NCBI GenBank assembly: GCA_000310025.1
Contig: FN648441.1
Span: 62,001 to 126,000 of the forward strand
Source of the DNA: Ectocarpus siliculosus
Taxonomy: Eukaryota; Sar; Phaeophyceae; Ectocarpales; Ectocarpaceae
Length of the DNA: 64,000 bases
Direction: 5' to 3'
In this document: positions 13,016-25,800 of the stretch, piece after piece
How the letters are laid out: each line of letters starts with the position of its first letter
How positions within the stretch are numbered: position 1 is the first letter of the stretch
Translations under genes and position numbers: made by a program
Notes under the pieces: generated by a model
What the model was told of the DNA's origin: nothing
Databases searched by the model: none
Seen by the model: the letters and a program-made list of their open reading frames with translations, nothing else

Positions 13016-13846
13016 AATCTTCCTCGGTCCCACGAATGGCCTCCATGCCGTGCATGATGTACTCCCCGCTAGCTGCGCACGTTGGAATCACCGTCTCTCC
13101 CAGGACCCCCTTAGCGTTCAGGCTCATGTCGTTGTGATCGACAGCCAGATTCATCTGCCAAGTCAAATGGTCCGGTAGGCCGAGCTCCGCGATCTGGTGG
13201 CGTCTCCCGTGGCTCAGGCGGACAACCGCGGTCGATGTGACGATCTGGAAAGACGCATGCTCGGATTGGTGGGTGAACAAGTCACCGTCCTCGCCCCCCG
13301 CTACGTGACGGGCCACATACTCCGTGCACTCTGCCATGTTGGTCGCGGTGGGGTCCCCCAGTATCCACTCCCCCATCGACTGTTGTATGAGCAGCCTGCG
13401 GCCGCCAGCCTGCGCGTACTCGAGCTTCTTCCGCTCCCAGTACTTTTCGAACCCGAACGATCGGCAGGCACCGGGAATGTTGACAGCGGAAACCTTAACG
13501 TCTGGAGCAAGCTCAACCGCACCGGGGGCAAGCAGGGTCTCGTTTCCATCGAGCACCACGCTCAACGAGCCATCCGCAAGGCAGGGGGACACTCCGGCCG
13601 GGCAGTCGCTATCCAGGCTGTGTGGGTCCTTAACGGAAATGACGATGCTGTGTGCTTGGCCATTTCCATCGGTGGTGATGAGGGAGAGCCCGGTGATGTA
13701 CGTGATGTCCGGCCGGGAAGAGACGGGCGCCGTCACACGCATGTTAAGGTGCATGGACGGCAGGTCTGAGATAAGGCAGTACCACTGACCGTCGCTGCCC
13801 GTGAAGTCGAACTTCTGGCCGTGGAAGCCAGTCATGTGGGGGTCAC
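13016..13846 (-). CDS. Gene 1 C-terminal VWD-like domain exon
   Basis: Acceptor CTGCAG precedes GDPHMTGFHGQKFDFTG followed by YCLISD, the start typical of von Willebrand type D-like (root-cap type) domains. The remaining ~250 residues include DLPSMHLNMRV, CRSFGFEKYWERKK and HLTWQMNLAVDHNDMSL. The exon is given here to a GTGAGT at 13,015; an alternative is reading through. In gene 2 the read-through frame ends at a TAG (43,085-43,087) after TAVIEPRLD with mostly silent changes up to that point, which favours read-through. In gene 1 that stop is lost and the frame runs to 12,729. The long open frames on the opposite strand are shadows. Confidence 0.8.
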
Positions 13847-16800
13847 CTGCAGTGCGTCGGGGTTCCGACCGATTTCCGGCAACAGGGTAAGCAAAAACTG
13901 TACTTCATATTTGGCGGTAGCATCTGCTTGAGGACCGCGGGTCTTTACGTGTCACAAATACAACTCTTCTAAGCCCAGCCTCACCCCTGCCACAGGACCA
14001 AATGGAATGACTCTAGACGCTGCAGCAAAGCATTGGTCTGATATCTTGATGAATCCCTCAAAACGGTCGTCACCTCTGCCACAACATTTGAGGGGAAACA
14101 TTCCCACAATATCGGTTTTGCGTCGCATGACGGATGCACACGTCACGCAGCATGGAGAACCTGTCACAAGTCGTCGCCAACGCTCACTCCGATCAGACCA
14201 TCGGATGTTCGCCGCGTCCCAAAAGGCGAAGAAATCAGTCCGCCCGTCGGAATATACCGTAGACGACACAAGGTATCACAGCCCGGTGATAACGCTTTGG
14301 GCTTAATAAACATTATCACCGGGTGTGGTATCGCGTGGGGTGTGTGGTATCTTACGTAGCCCGGGTGATAAAGTGCAGCTCGCCTGGCCCTCAAGGGGGT
14401 GTGATAAACCAGGGGGCGTGATAGCACGTCCGAACACGCACAGGGTGTGATACATGAGGGGGTAAGGGGGTGTGCTGGCACGTCCGAATACCCACCTGGG
14501 TGTGATAATGACGGGGTGTGATAATGACAGGGGGTGATAAAAAGGTGTTATAGCACTTCTCATAGAGTTGAACCGCTGCTGCCGCACACTTGGTTGGTAC
14601 TGCGGGGGCGTGATAGCAATGCCTGTACGAACGCTTCAGGACTTGTGGTTCTGCGGAATGTGGTAAAACAGAGGAGCTCAACGAAGATGACGAAACTCCC
14701 GAGCACATGACTCGATGGCCACAGAGTGCGCCATCCGTCCTGCCCCCTCACACAAAAAAGTAGGCTCCTGCATACCTTGCTATTGGGTACGACCAAAAGA
14801 GAGTTACGCAGATGTTGTGCGTGTGAGATACCCACATGCCCAAGCGGCAGATGTTGTATCACCCCGGTGATAGACGGAGCCTGCGGCGCAACCTCAAGGG
14901 GTGTTTTATCTTATGTAGCCCCGGTGATAAATCGATGGCTTGACAGAAACGCCCAAAATTATCACCGGGGTGTCGTATTCTGTGGGGGGTGTGGTTTCTT
15001 ATGTGGGTGTGTTATCTTGTGTCGTCTACGGTACTCCTCTTGGCACTCTGTAGCTCACCGCCAGCCGTAGGGTCCGTGGGGGTGGGCACCTCGCACACCA
15101 GTTTCACTAGGCTGCATTCCTCGGGAAGGGTGCAGTCGCTATCGTCCACGCACGCTACCCGCCCAAAACGTTAACGCGGGGGAGCGGGGGGAGCGGGGGG
15201 GGCGGGCGAGGAAAGCCTTGCCAGTCAGAGCCCAGTGTGTTGTCGGAAGAGACTCCATCTAGAGCTATCAACGAATGCCTCTCACGGTGTGTACATAGAG
15301 ACACCCTGCGATTGTCGCACACCCTAGAGACCTATTTCCCCATCCACCTCAAGGGTCTCTTACTCTAGACTAGTCTCATGCGATCGGTGCTAGACAACAC
15401 TTTTGAGATGAATGTTGCACGCAAGTGAACGCTCGCAGAAAATTGGCCGAACGGAACCAGTTATTTTGCAAAGGATGTATTCACCCGATATGTAATTCCG
15501 GCGAGGTCAGATGGATGGGTTTTTCATCGTTCCGAAAAACGTTGCACTTTGAAGACATCTACCGCGTTCAAGGTGCGTACCTGTTGGCTCCTCGACTGCC
15601 GAGCGGTGACCGAACGAAGGTGACGGGTGGGAACAAACACACGACAATGGGGGGAGAGGAGAGAAAGGCAGCATAGGTTTAGTGCATATTTTCCACTATT
15701 TTCGATAACGCCAACCCGGGAGACCCTGCACAGGTCGCGAGAGAGCCATCGAGGGGTTTTGATAACGCCAACCAGGGAGCGTGATACCCAGGAGGGATGA
15801 CAACCCGGTGGGTGATACCACATGATATCACTGCCTGAGAACGATTGTTGCGGCCATCCGTGAGGCCCAATGGCGCTACCCTAAGGGTTCTTTGCTAGTC
15901 GTGTGGCAGGCGTGGAATGAAATGCATGGTGCAAGCGGGCAGAATTTCTCACGGCAAATGTGTGGGGCTCTAACATTCTTGGGTGTTCTCATGATCGTGA
16001 TCATGGCTCAGATATGACCCGATCATGACCCGGCAACCGGTCATGACTCGGTCATGACGTTCAAGACTCGGGCGCGACTGGGTCATGACTTGGTCGCGAC
16101 TGGTTCATGACTTGGTCACGAGATTGAGCCATGACCTCGATCAAGATCGAGATCAATCATGACCTAGGCATGACCTAGGTCATGACCTATTTGTGCTCAG
16201 ATCCTGACCCGGCCGCGACTGCGTCATGACCTCGGCAATAACCTGGTAATGGTCAGGGCCAAACATGGGTGCACCCAGGGATGTGCAGATGAGCCATGCA
16301 TCCACGCCCTTGACAGGCCGACAATACCCCATGCTGGAAATAAACGATTGAAAGGTTCCCAGACTCGAGCCCCTGCCCTGCTCTACATCAGTATCGCGTT
16401 CTATCCTTTCAACCGGCGGCAACCAATCGGTGTACAATCAATGAAATTCTGGTGCTTCTCTAAAGACTTTGAAAGAGCATGAAACCGGCTATGACCCCCA
16501 ACACCAACCGCAACCCAACGCTAAACCCCACTCGGTGGGTGCTAGGTTGGAGCTGGGTGGATACGTTCTAGGTTGGTGTGCCGGCAGGCATTGGCTCTAG
16601 GTTGGTCATCATGAGATATTTCGTACAGCAGGTGAGTGTGCCGGCACAGGTGCTACAGTAGGTTGGTGTTGAGCGATGAATCTAGAAAGATCATTGAGTC
16701 GTGGTGGGGCCACGATAGTAGAGTGATGACATCATCATGTCTCGGTCATGGTCCACTCTTCGTATCGCGGTCATGACACAATCCCCACTCGGCAATGACA

Positions 16801-19800
16801 CCATCATCGCTAGATCACGGCCGGGTCATGACCCGACAGTCTGGCCGACGATTTCCGCAGGAATGGGAAACAACGAACTAATGAATGACCCGGTCTTATA
16901 TTTTTCGATCATCAGCCGTTTATGACAAGGTCGTGATCATGACCACGAGCTATCCCGGTACGTTATCCATTGCTGCTCGTGCATGAAATGCACAAAAAAA
17001 GCATGGAACTCAGACGGACGAACAAGAACGTACCTAGTTGTAGAAGGCACACAAATCTCAACAGACCTGAGACACACGTTGCCATTAGGTGGCCTCTACG
17101 GACTACATACCATGCGGGACTTGATATCATTGCTGTGCAGAGCTTTCGCTCGTTCGGGCTTAAGAGAGTCGGTGAGGGTTAGCTGGCATTGACACGATCA
17201 AGTCGAATGTACCTCTAGCACTTATACAGTGATTGCCTCGTTTCATCGGCGTTATTCTTGGTGTTAGTCCTTGTTGTGTGTACGTAAGCTTGTGGCTTCA
17301 TTCGTTTTGTCTGAATCCACTGTTAAAATAAAAATCCTCCAGCATCCTTTGCAAGGCGTTCACGTTTGTCCTCTTAACATCTAAGGCCCCTCAGCAAGGG
17401 CAATGGTCGTCAGGGGATGTATGTGAAGGCGTCACACCGAACCGGGGGCGCATAAGGGCTGTGCAGAAAGGTACCGTTCATTGAAATCTGCGGCCTTGGC
17501 ATGCACCATATTGGGATCTAACAGCAACTTCCCTTGCACGTGGCAGAACGAACACATTTGAGATCCAGGTGCCAGTCGAATTCACAGCAGAAATACTTCG
17601 TGGACAATTGTTTTGTCCGTCGCATATCCGTACGTAGCTGACCGTATCTTGGCATCACACTGGCTTGTCCTGCTATACGAGCTCACTCTCGAGGCGTGTA
17701 CATGCCCCGGTGAATCGGACCGGCACGTGGTCGCACCAAACCGACCCTTCTCGCCGGTTTCACAAACATTGAGACTCTTCTGGCACACAACCTCATCAAA
17801 GAAGTGTCACGAACGACCTTGGAAGCCAATGCACGTGAGGGCCGGAAAAATACTTAATCCCGTGGCAGAGAACAAGAAATGGGAGGGGAGCACGTGTAAG
17901 ACCTGAGTGGGGGGTATTCCGCAACGCGTGGACTTCAGCATAGTAGCTGCGGGGCTGGCCTGCACGAGGTCATGTCATGCAGAACCCACGGCAGAAAGCA
18001 GTTCGAAATTTGCTCACCGCAGTCCGAGGTCGGGTCGATGCAATCGAAGCCTGTTCCGGAATCGCAGAGCGCCATGGCAGGGTCGCTCTCTAAACAGGTG
18101 CAGAGGCATCGTTGAGTGGTGTAATCACAGTTGCCGAGGTCATCATCTGAAAGACAGCGTTCAAGGAGGGAGGGTGGGGTGAGATTTGGGAAGGGCGTTC
18201 GGGCGGCCAGAGTCGAATGGTGAAAGGTGTAGGCGCCGGTACGGCTCTCCCAGCCCTCAAAGTGAGCAGCTACCACAGCCGACATAAATATGCGCTCGAA
18301 ATATGGAGGTCAGCGTTGGACAGTGAAAATCGTCGGCGCTGGTACGGCTCGCCTCAGCTTTCCCGTAGCCGTCAGCAATCGTCTATGCTTTCATATTTCA
18401 GTTCGTCCAGTCACGTCTCCGGAAGCCCAATACTCCACCGGTATGTCGCGCCGGACCCCGGCGATCATCTTGGACTTCATAGTGGCCTTCAGATGACACA
18501 CATACAAGCACACCTAGTCGAGCCAGGTTTACGGTGCTTCTCAAGCAATCGACATCTGGAACTTACCAAACGAAAACGCCGGACAATACTCGACGCCATC
18601 TCCAGCGGCGAATGCGCCTATGTCGGTCGACGTTTCGTCCACTGCACAACCGATCGACGTGTGGGAAGGAAGCAAGGAAAGCGTTGTGAAGGTCGTCTAC
18701 TCGGCGAGTTTGGAAGGGTGTGATGGGGCTGCTGCTGAACATTTTTCTTTCCTTTTTCTGGCCAGCTGGGAACGGTTGCTACTGAGGGAATTGTCTGCGG
18801 CATCAACGAAGGGCTGACCACCTATGTTTGTCCTTTCGGGATGAGTGCAACTCTTGACAGCAAAGGTTTGAGGTTTGTAACGCAACAGCAACCTAGGCTA
18901 CATGTACAACAGTATTAGCAATTAGATTTTTGCTAGGGGTAGAGTTACGGCTCGTGGCATTCCACGGAAATTTCCACGTTTGGCGTGGAATTCTATGGAA
19001 ACTGAACGAACGCCACTGGAAGCCATGTTTTTCCACCGGAGGAAAACCACGGAAATGCTGCGCAACTTCCGTTGAATATGCAACGGGTTCCACCGCCACG
19101 GAACGCTATGGCACACCGTGGGATCCGTGGAATTCCTTGGCAAGCAATGGCTTTCAACGGGACTCTATGGCCTTCCACGCCAAACCGTAGGTGCCACCGT
19201 GGTGGCATGTTCTGCTTAGCGCCATGGAACCTCCGTGGAACTCCATGGTCTTCCATGGTCTTCCATGCACGTCACGATAGGAGATTGAATGTCCAGGATA
19301 CTTCCAATATGGTATGCAAAGAAGAATCACATTGATTACGGTTGGTGCTGACAAGGACATCAAAAGCTTCAACACCCTTCCTGTGGCCTGAAACCGACAA
19401 ATCCATCCATGTTTGCCTCACAAGGGCGACTACAGTGGTGCGGTTCACGGGTCCAATTGACCCTCCGGCAATTTCACGTGTCATATCGTACACGCAGCGA
19501 TCACCGCCGTGGGGTGATGGCGGTAGCAACTCATACCAGCGGCGAGAAAAGGCACATATCCCGTACCAACTGTGCATCAATCATCCTTGCACGGGGAAAG
19601 CGTCTTTTGTAGTGTTGATGCAGATGGAGCACATCGGCGTCGGTACGGTAGTGTAGCCTGCACGAAGCAGGCAGAGCTGTACTGATTCAACCATTCAGGT
19701 CACGAGCATCAGGTCGCGAGGTATGCCGCCGTAAGTCTCAGCCTGGGTGAGGTGGGTGCGAAGTGTGAGGAACACTTCCCGTCTTGTAACGATACACATT

Positions 19801-22800
19801 ACGCACGGTACGCGAGGTCGCCAACAAAGATTCGTGGAATCGTGGCTCACCTACGCAGTCCCACGTAGGGGTAACGCAGGTGTTGTCTTCGTCGCACACC
19901 TGGAATGAGCAGTCACATTCGCAGCAGCTGGCAGTGGAAGCGATGCAAGAAAAGACGCCGGGTGGAGGGTGCGGGCGTGGGGTGCTCTCGATATAGCTTG
20001 TTGTTGTGGGTTGACGGTTGACCATGCATGCGGGGCAACGTGCTTCTTCCTGTGTGAGAATCTTCACGTTGGTGTTTTGTGCTGCTAAATTCCCGCAAAA
20101 CGGCGGTGTTGGCCCCTCATTCCTTTCCTTGACCTGTTGCGACCGGCGGCGTTAAACACCGTCGCGCGTCCCTGGATGGCAAAAACTCGTTGCCTATAGC
20201 AACTCGTGACCGAGTGGTCATACGCATTCGTACGGTACAGCCACCAAATACATACATTCCGCGACCAAACCCTATCCTTGCTAAGGCGCACGTCTGAAGG
20301 ACAACCTCCTTCTCTCAACCATACAACCGCCACCGAGCACGATACGCGAAAGCGCTGCGCAAACCCTGTTGTTGCTCTCAGGCACTGCTGTAGCGTTTTA
20401 CTCACTCGCCCCCGTCGTATTGGCATTCCTCGACGTTGTTCTCTGCAGAAAAGCACACGGCAAGAGGAGGGCAAAACGCTGAGTTAGCACAAGGCAAGGA
20501 ATCGTGATGATCTGGGCAACTGTACTATGTAACGTCCGCGTGCAGTTCTGTCGAGCGATTAGTCAACAAGCATCCGGTGAGTACACAATTTCGCGCGATG
20601 GATCCTGTTAAGTGCCCGGGCGTGTAGGGCTGCGGCCTGATGGTACACCGGTTGTCAGAGGAGAACATCGATGGTTCTTGTCCGCTCTCTCGGCGCCAAA
20701 CTATCAAATTTCTTCTACGCTACTCGCCGACGATGTGTAGGGCCGAGAACAAATCGCATCGGTGCCCGGGTCGAATTGTATTGTTGTACCCTTAGCCCAC
20801 CAGGGTTTAGAATCGAACACGAAAAACACCACGAATGCTTCGAAACAACGCCGAGGTCAGCTGCTACCTCAGGCTACATCCAATTTCGAACGAAAAGGTA
20901 CCAAACGAAAACACGAAACACGAAAACGCACTAAAACCGAAGTGATTTTGGCGTGTGGGGCATCTTGAAGCTGCAAACCCCGATGACGGGAGGAAAACCA
21001 CCACAAATCTCACCACAAATCCCACCACAAATCTGGGATCGGGCCAATGCGCCATGGTAGCTGTCCACCAAGTAATTGACCGACAGCTTTGTCTCACCGC
21101 GGTCGCAAACCATATCTTCGATGGTGGCCGTGTCTCCGCCCGCTCCTCCACATTGTTCTGTGGCTGCTCGATGCGATGACCACCCAGGGATAGCGAGGGG
21201 AAGGAGAATGTCATAGGTTCAGAACGAGCACCTTGCACAAAACTATTCTACGACCTTGCCGGCGTTGGCGGCACGAACGAACAGGCATTGTGTCTCCTCA
21301 TGAAAAAACACGACATTCGGGTGTAATGTGGTGGTTCATTCCTTTGAGGAGAGACAAGTTTTCAACACGTTGTTTTGACGGCGCTCTCCGACTTGATTCC
21401 TTCAGCCTTCTCCATAGTGAGCTACCTGATGAGTTTCAAAATATGATATGAACTTTAAGCGTGAAACCGTACCATATGGGGCAGTAGGCGAATGTGTCCA
21501 GTTTCCTTTCGCAAACATGGGTCCGAGCCGAATTGATTGCCCCAACATTGTCTACAGTCGAAATATTTCGACCGACATCAATAGTGTCCCTGAGGCAATA
21601 CTTGCTGTGACCACAACACCAAACTACACACAGAGCAACAGGAACCATTGCATAGTTTCAACAAACGTACTCAAACAATCGAGAAAACTCGTTTCCAGTG
21701 CTCAGATGCCTTTCAGCTCTATTGGTTGCTAAAGGAAAAAACGAGCAAGATCTGATTCAGATCCTAGTTCTTCCACACAAGCGTGTCGTCCAGAATCGAA
21801 AAAACAAAAAATACGTCGGCGGGGGAGGCCAGCAGCACCATAGATAAATTTCAATCAGCACGTTGAATATCATTTCAAGATGTAAGAAGCAAGCATGACT
21901 GTTTCGATGTGGACGACTTCGTGACAATTCGTTACCTCACGCTGGTGGAAAACTGCGCCGGAAGACGAGCTTCGAACTGACGGCAATGTTCGGGAAATTT
22001 GGCAAAGAACCACCCTGCCTCTTCCCGAAAACGACTACCTTTGTGGTCCGCGAGATGGTAGACATTCTAGGACGGCAACAATTTACTCAGCTCACCGCAA
22101 ATCCCGGCAGAACCGCAAAAGCCGACGCAGCACACAGAATCTACGGTACACGCATCCCCATCATCGGAGCAGACGAAGTCTCCGTCATCTCTGAACTCGG
22201 ACACAGCCACCTGGGCAACAAAAAAGAAGTTACCGCACGCGACCGATTAGCCGTAGAGCATCGCGTAGTTGCAGAAGCCGAACATCGTCAATCAGAGGGA
22301 AGTTCCGATCACGTCATTGACGGCAAGCGGTGATTCATCGGCCCTGAGCGAGGTTTTCATGGCCTCCAATCGCCCCATTCTTTTCTTGCACCTCGTAAGA
22401 AGGAAACATTGCCTATAACGAGCACGATGTTTCTGCCGCAGCCGGCGAAATATGGGTAGTACTAATGAGTCGCCTGTCCAACTCTCACCATGCTGTCCTC
22501 GATGCACCGAGCGTTGTCTGCGGCTGCGGTGCCCGTGGACTTGTTGAGGTAGGTCACGTTCGGATTGGAGAAGTAGTTTACCCGTGGCACGATCGGGTCT
22601 AACTGGGGCGTCGGGTCTCCACCGCAACCGTTTTGGTAGTAAGACATGATGGTGCGGTAGCTGTGGGCACCACACCCAGGGTGGTTCGTTCATGACGAAA
22701 GATCGCGTAGGAAATGAAGGTGTTCAGGGCACGTACAATACAGGCAGGTGTCTAACGATGATGGAATCTATGTTCTCGCGGTCAGACCATTCGGTTTCCC

Positions 22801-25800
22801 AGCAGCCCATCAGTGTTTGTCGTGATTGTTTTTTCTTCCTGTGACTAGTGTGGAACACCCGCAAAGCCTCGACCCGTACCAGAACAAGCGCTGGGTACAC
22901 ATCCGAGGACGCTGGAGAACAAACGAAAATATAAATGGAACGACAGGGTTGTTCCACCCGATCCATTCAAAATTGAAGATTTGTGCGCAAAAACGATTAT
23001 CGTCTACGCTCGATATGCGCGCAAACGTCGTGCTGCTATGGAGTTCCTCTCTAGGTGCGTCCTACGATAGGTGGGCCGTGGATCGAGAGACGGCGGGCGC
23101 TCGCGTGTGCAGACAGCCCCCCCCCCTCCATCTCAGGTTTCTTTGCGTTGCTTCGTGGAGATAAGGATCAAGAAGAATCCTCAGCATTTTTTTAGAGCGT
23201 ATCGAAACTCATTGCACCGTGCCACGATGGTTCCCCCGGAAAATTCGAATCAAAGAAAATCCCAGGAGGAATGTTCCTCCGTTGTTGAAGTTGATTCTAT
23301 CGTGAACTTGTGCACCTGAACGTCGCCCGAAGTTCAGGGCTTGTGTAGTTTTCGACCCCAGTAGCCATGAAGGGCGTTCGGGGATAGTATCTCTATAAAC
23401 GTGTCTAAATTGCTTGCCCCGTCGGAAGGGTTTTTCCTGTGGACCCCGCCAATAGGGTGTGACACATACTCACGGATCGGTGCCCTCGCAGTACCGCCAA
23501 CCATGGCGGTAGGCGTGCTGCGTGTAGGAGTTGTCTTTGTCGTGGTAGCACCCCATGTTGTGAGCTATCTCGTGGGTGTGTGAGAAGTTGTCGAAGCAGT
23601 TTGAGTCCACGAGGGAGAAGCCCGACCCGTCGTCACCGTTGAAAACATACCTAAAAAAAAATCACAGACAGGTCGGTTGGGCGCGCGGGAGGTGTGGAGC
23701 CGGACCAGACACATGCGTTTCCATGTCGCGTGAGACGACCACACCACCATCGTTCTTACGTTTAGGTGCATCAGGTATCGGGGTCTGGGTGCATTCGCCG
23801 TGCTTCGTAGAACAAATGCTCGCGAGACCTTGACGGCGGTTGCCTTACACGCGAAGTCGCCCGATGTTGGCGCAACCGTAGGGTAGCCCGGCTGAATTGA
23901 ACAAAATTGTCTTGAATAACATGCTGGGAGTATCTAAATTACAAACCTTTTGTGGCTCCACGGTGAACACCCCCGGTCGTGGATACCCCCTACCATTTTT
24001 TCCCAGAACAGCGTATACCGGGGCGAACAGAGGTAAAATATGAAATAATTTGATAATCCCCGCATGCTATTCAACGTCCTCGCACCGGATCATCGCATCC
24101 GGCGTCATGCCGTGCTTACCCTAGTCCACACGTTCCCGGGAAGTATCCGACGAGCTGCACCAGGTCCCCTTGGTATTGGTCGCGCAGATCAGTCACGTTG
24201 CTGTTCGCAGCCAAAGCATCAAGCTCCGGCTTGAGGTCGATGTCGTCGCTGGGCACGTACGTCATCTGGCTGTACGGCAACTGCGCGCAACCAACACCGG
24301 GAGCGCGATTGACGTTCACACGTAGGCACACACAGTTGTCTTCGCAAATCACAAACGCGCCTAGGTGGGAACATATCCTGCTTTAGGACTAGCGAAAGAA
24401 TCTCACCATAAAATTTGCAAGGTGTCGAGATTCCGGAAGGGTAAAACGAGCATGAGGACCCATTCCGATATCTCGCTTTGAGCGGTCCCTCCAAAGTTGT
24501 GGCGCAAGGGTGCGCCCCTACGTGTCGTACCTGACGGCTTTCGGCCCGTCAGACCGCTTACTTATTGTCACGGCACGCAAAGTGCCTTAGCATAACTACC
24601 TAAGCGCACGAGCCAGTACGTTTTCGTCAATAAATTTGCATGACCTGCAATCGGTCGCCACATGCCACGCCAACGGAGAATTGAACACAACAATAATATG
24701 TTCGCCACCACTCCGTGTATGTGCCCCCGGCACGCCACACCCCTCACCTCAGCCACCTGGACGAGACGATACTCTAAACCCGCGATTCCTGAGTTTGTGA
24801 TGGCCTGGTTTAAGGTCACCATGCCCTCGACAATCCTGGTCAACAGCTGCGCCTCAGCGATACCCCGTGCATAGGCGGCCTCCGGGGAATAGACGATGAG
24901 GACGTCGATCTTTTCCCAGGCGAGAGAGGGGCGAGCAGAGAGCATGGTCAAATGGCCAGGCTGGTTAGTTCTATAGCGTAGCCTAATGTAAAGTCGAACA
25001 ATTGCCCCTCAGACGGCTGAAGCACACTATTTTGGCGTTAGACGAAGCCAAAGACCATGCGGAGAAACTCCATCACACAGCTGATGGTCACCGTAAGTAT
25101 GCTGGTCTTGGCACACTCTGGGGGGTGTTTTCAACTGCGTTTGTTCTAAGATGTGTTTCGCACAGGGTTCAAGACGTCGATACGTGCCCGCTACCTGTGC
25201 GGAAAATGAATTAACTGCTGGTCCTGAACATGTAACGCACACCCCGTGCGATAACTCCGATCCGTGCGACTTAAATAGGCAAACACAGCCAGTGGTTTGT
25301 TATAACACCCCCCCGCATGCCAAGACCCGATATGTGTGATCCTGAACAATCAAAACGGACACAAAGCAGCACTTTCGTGTTTACCGTGTCGCAGCAAACG
25401 AATCACAACTTGGCGGGCGTTCTTTGTGTTTGCCGGTAAATGATGGCGTTGAATGCAGTAATTGCAGCGGGTTATGACTGGTAGAGGAAAGGTTTGGTTT
25501 TGAGCCACGAGCAAGAACGTAGTGGCCTATGGAGGATGTATTATTTTGTATTCCACCCTTCCTTGGATGGGTATACGTATTGTATCCCGGTATCCTACCC
25601 ACCTGCAGTAGTTGGCTGTGGTCGTTTGGTCTCGTGAGGTTTGTACGCGTTCTTGGTTGATTGGGTGGATACCTTCTCCCGATTGCGACAATGAAAGCGA
25701 TATTGAACAGCAAGACATGTTCCAGAAATATGAAACGACATTACCCGCATGATCAACGTCACGGGGCCACAGCACGGCAGCGGAACCCATGATACGAGTT

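Noticed and set aside
13197-13788. Long plus-strand open frames (190 and 154 codons), repeated at 43,364-43,955
   Set aside because: They are antisense shadows of the VWD-like exon, whose minus-strand reading has clear domain similarity and splice signals.
14164-14708. Minus-strand frames with repeated YHTP and ITPP
   Set aside because: They are translations of the repeated GGTGATA motifs inside the TIR element, not protein.
15980-16960. CRISPR-like array of short repeats
   Set aside because: Units are short palindromes with irregular spacing in an intron of a eukaryotic gene.
22096-22210. Independent toxin-like peptide gene
   Set aside because: The Cys spacing is knottin-like, but the exon is in phase with neighbouring protease exons and has no start or signal peptide of its own.
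25027-25242. Extra protease exon beginning after acceptor TTTTCCGCACAG
   Set aside because: The gene 2 copy has out-of-frame indels in the would-be exon, so it looks non-coding.
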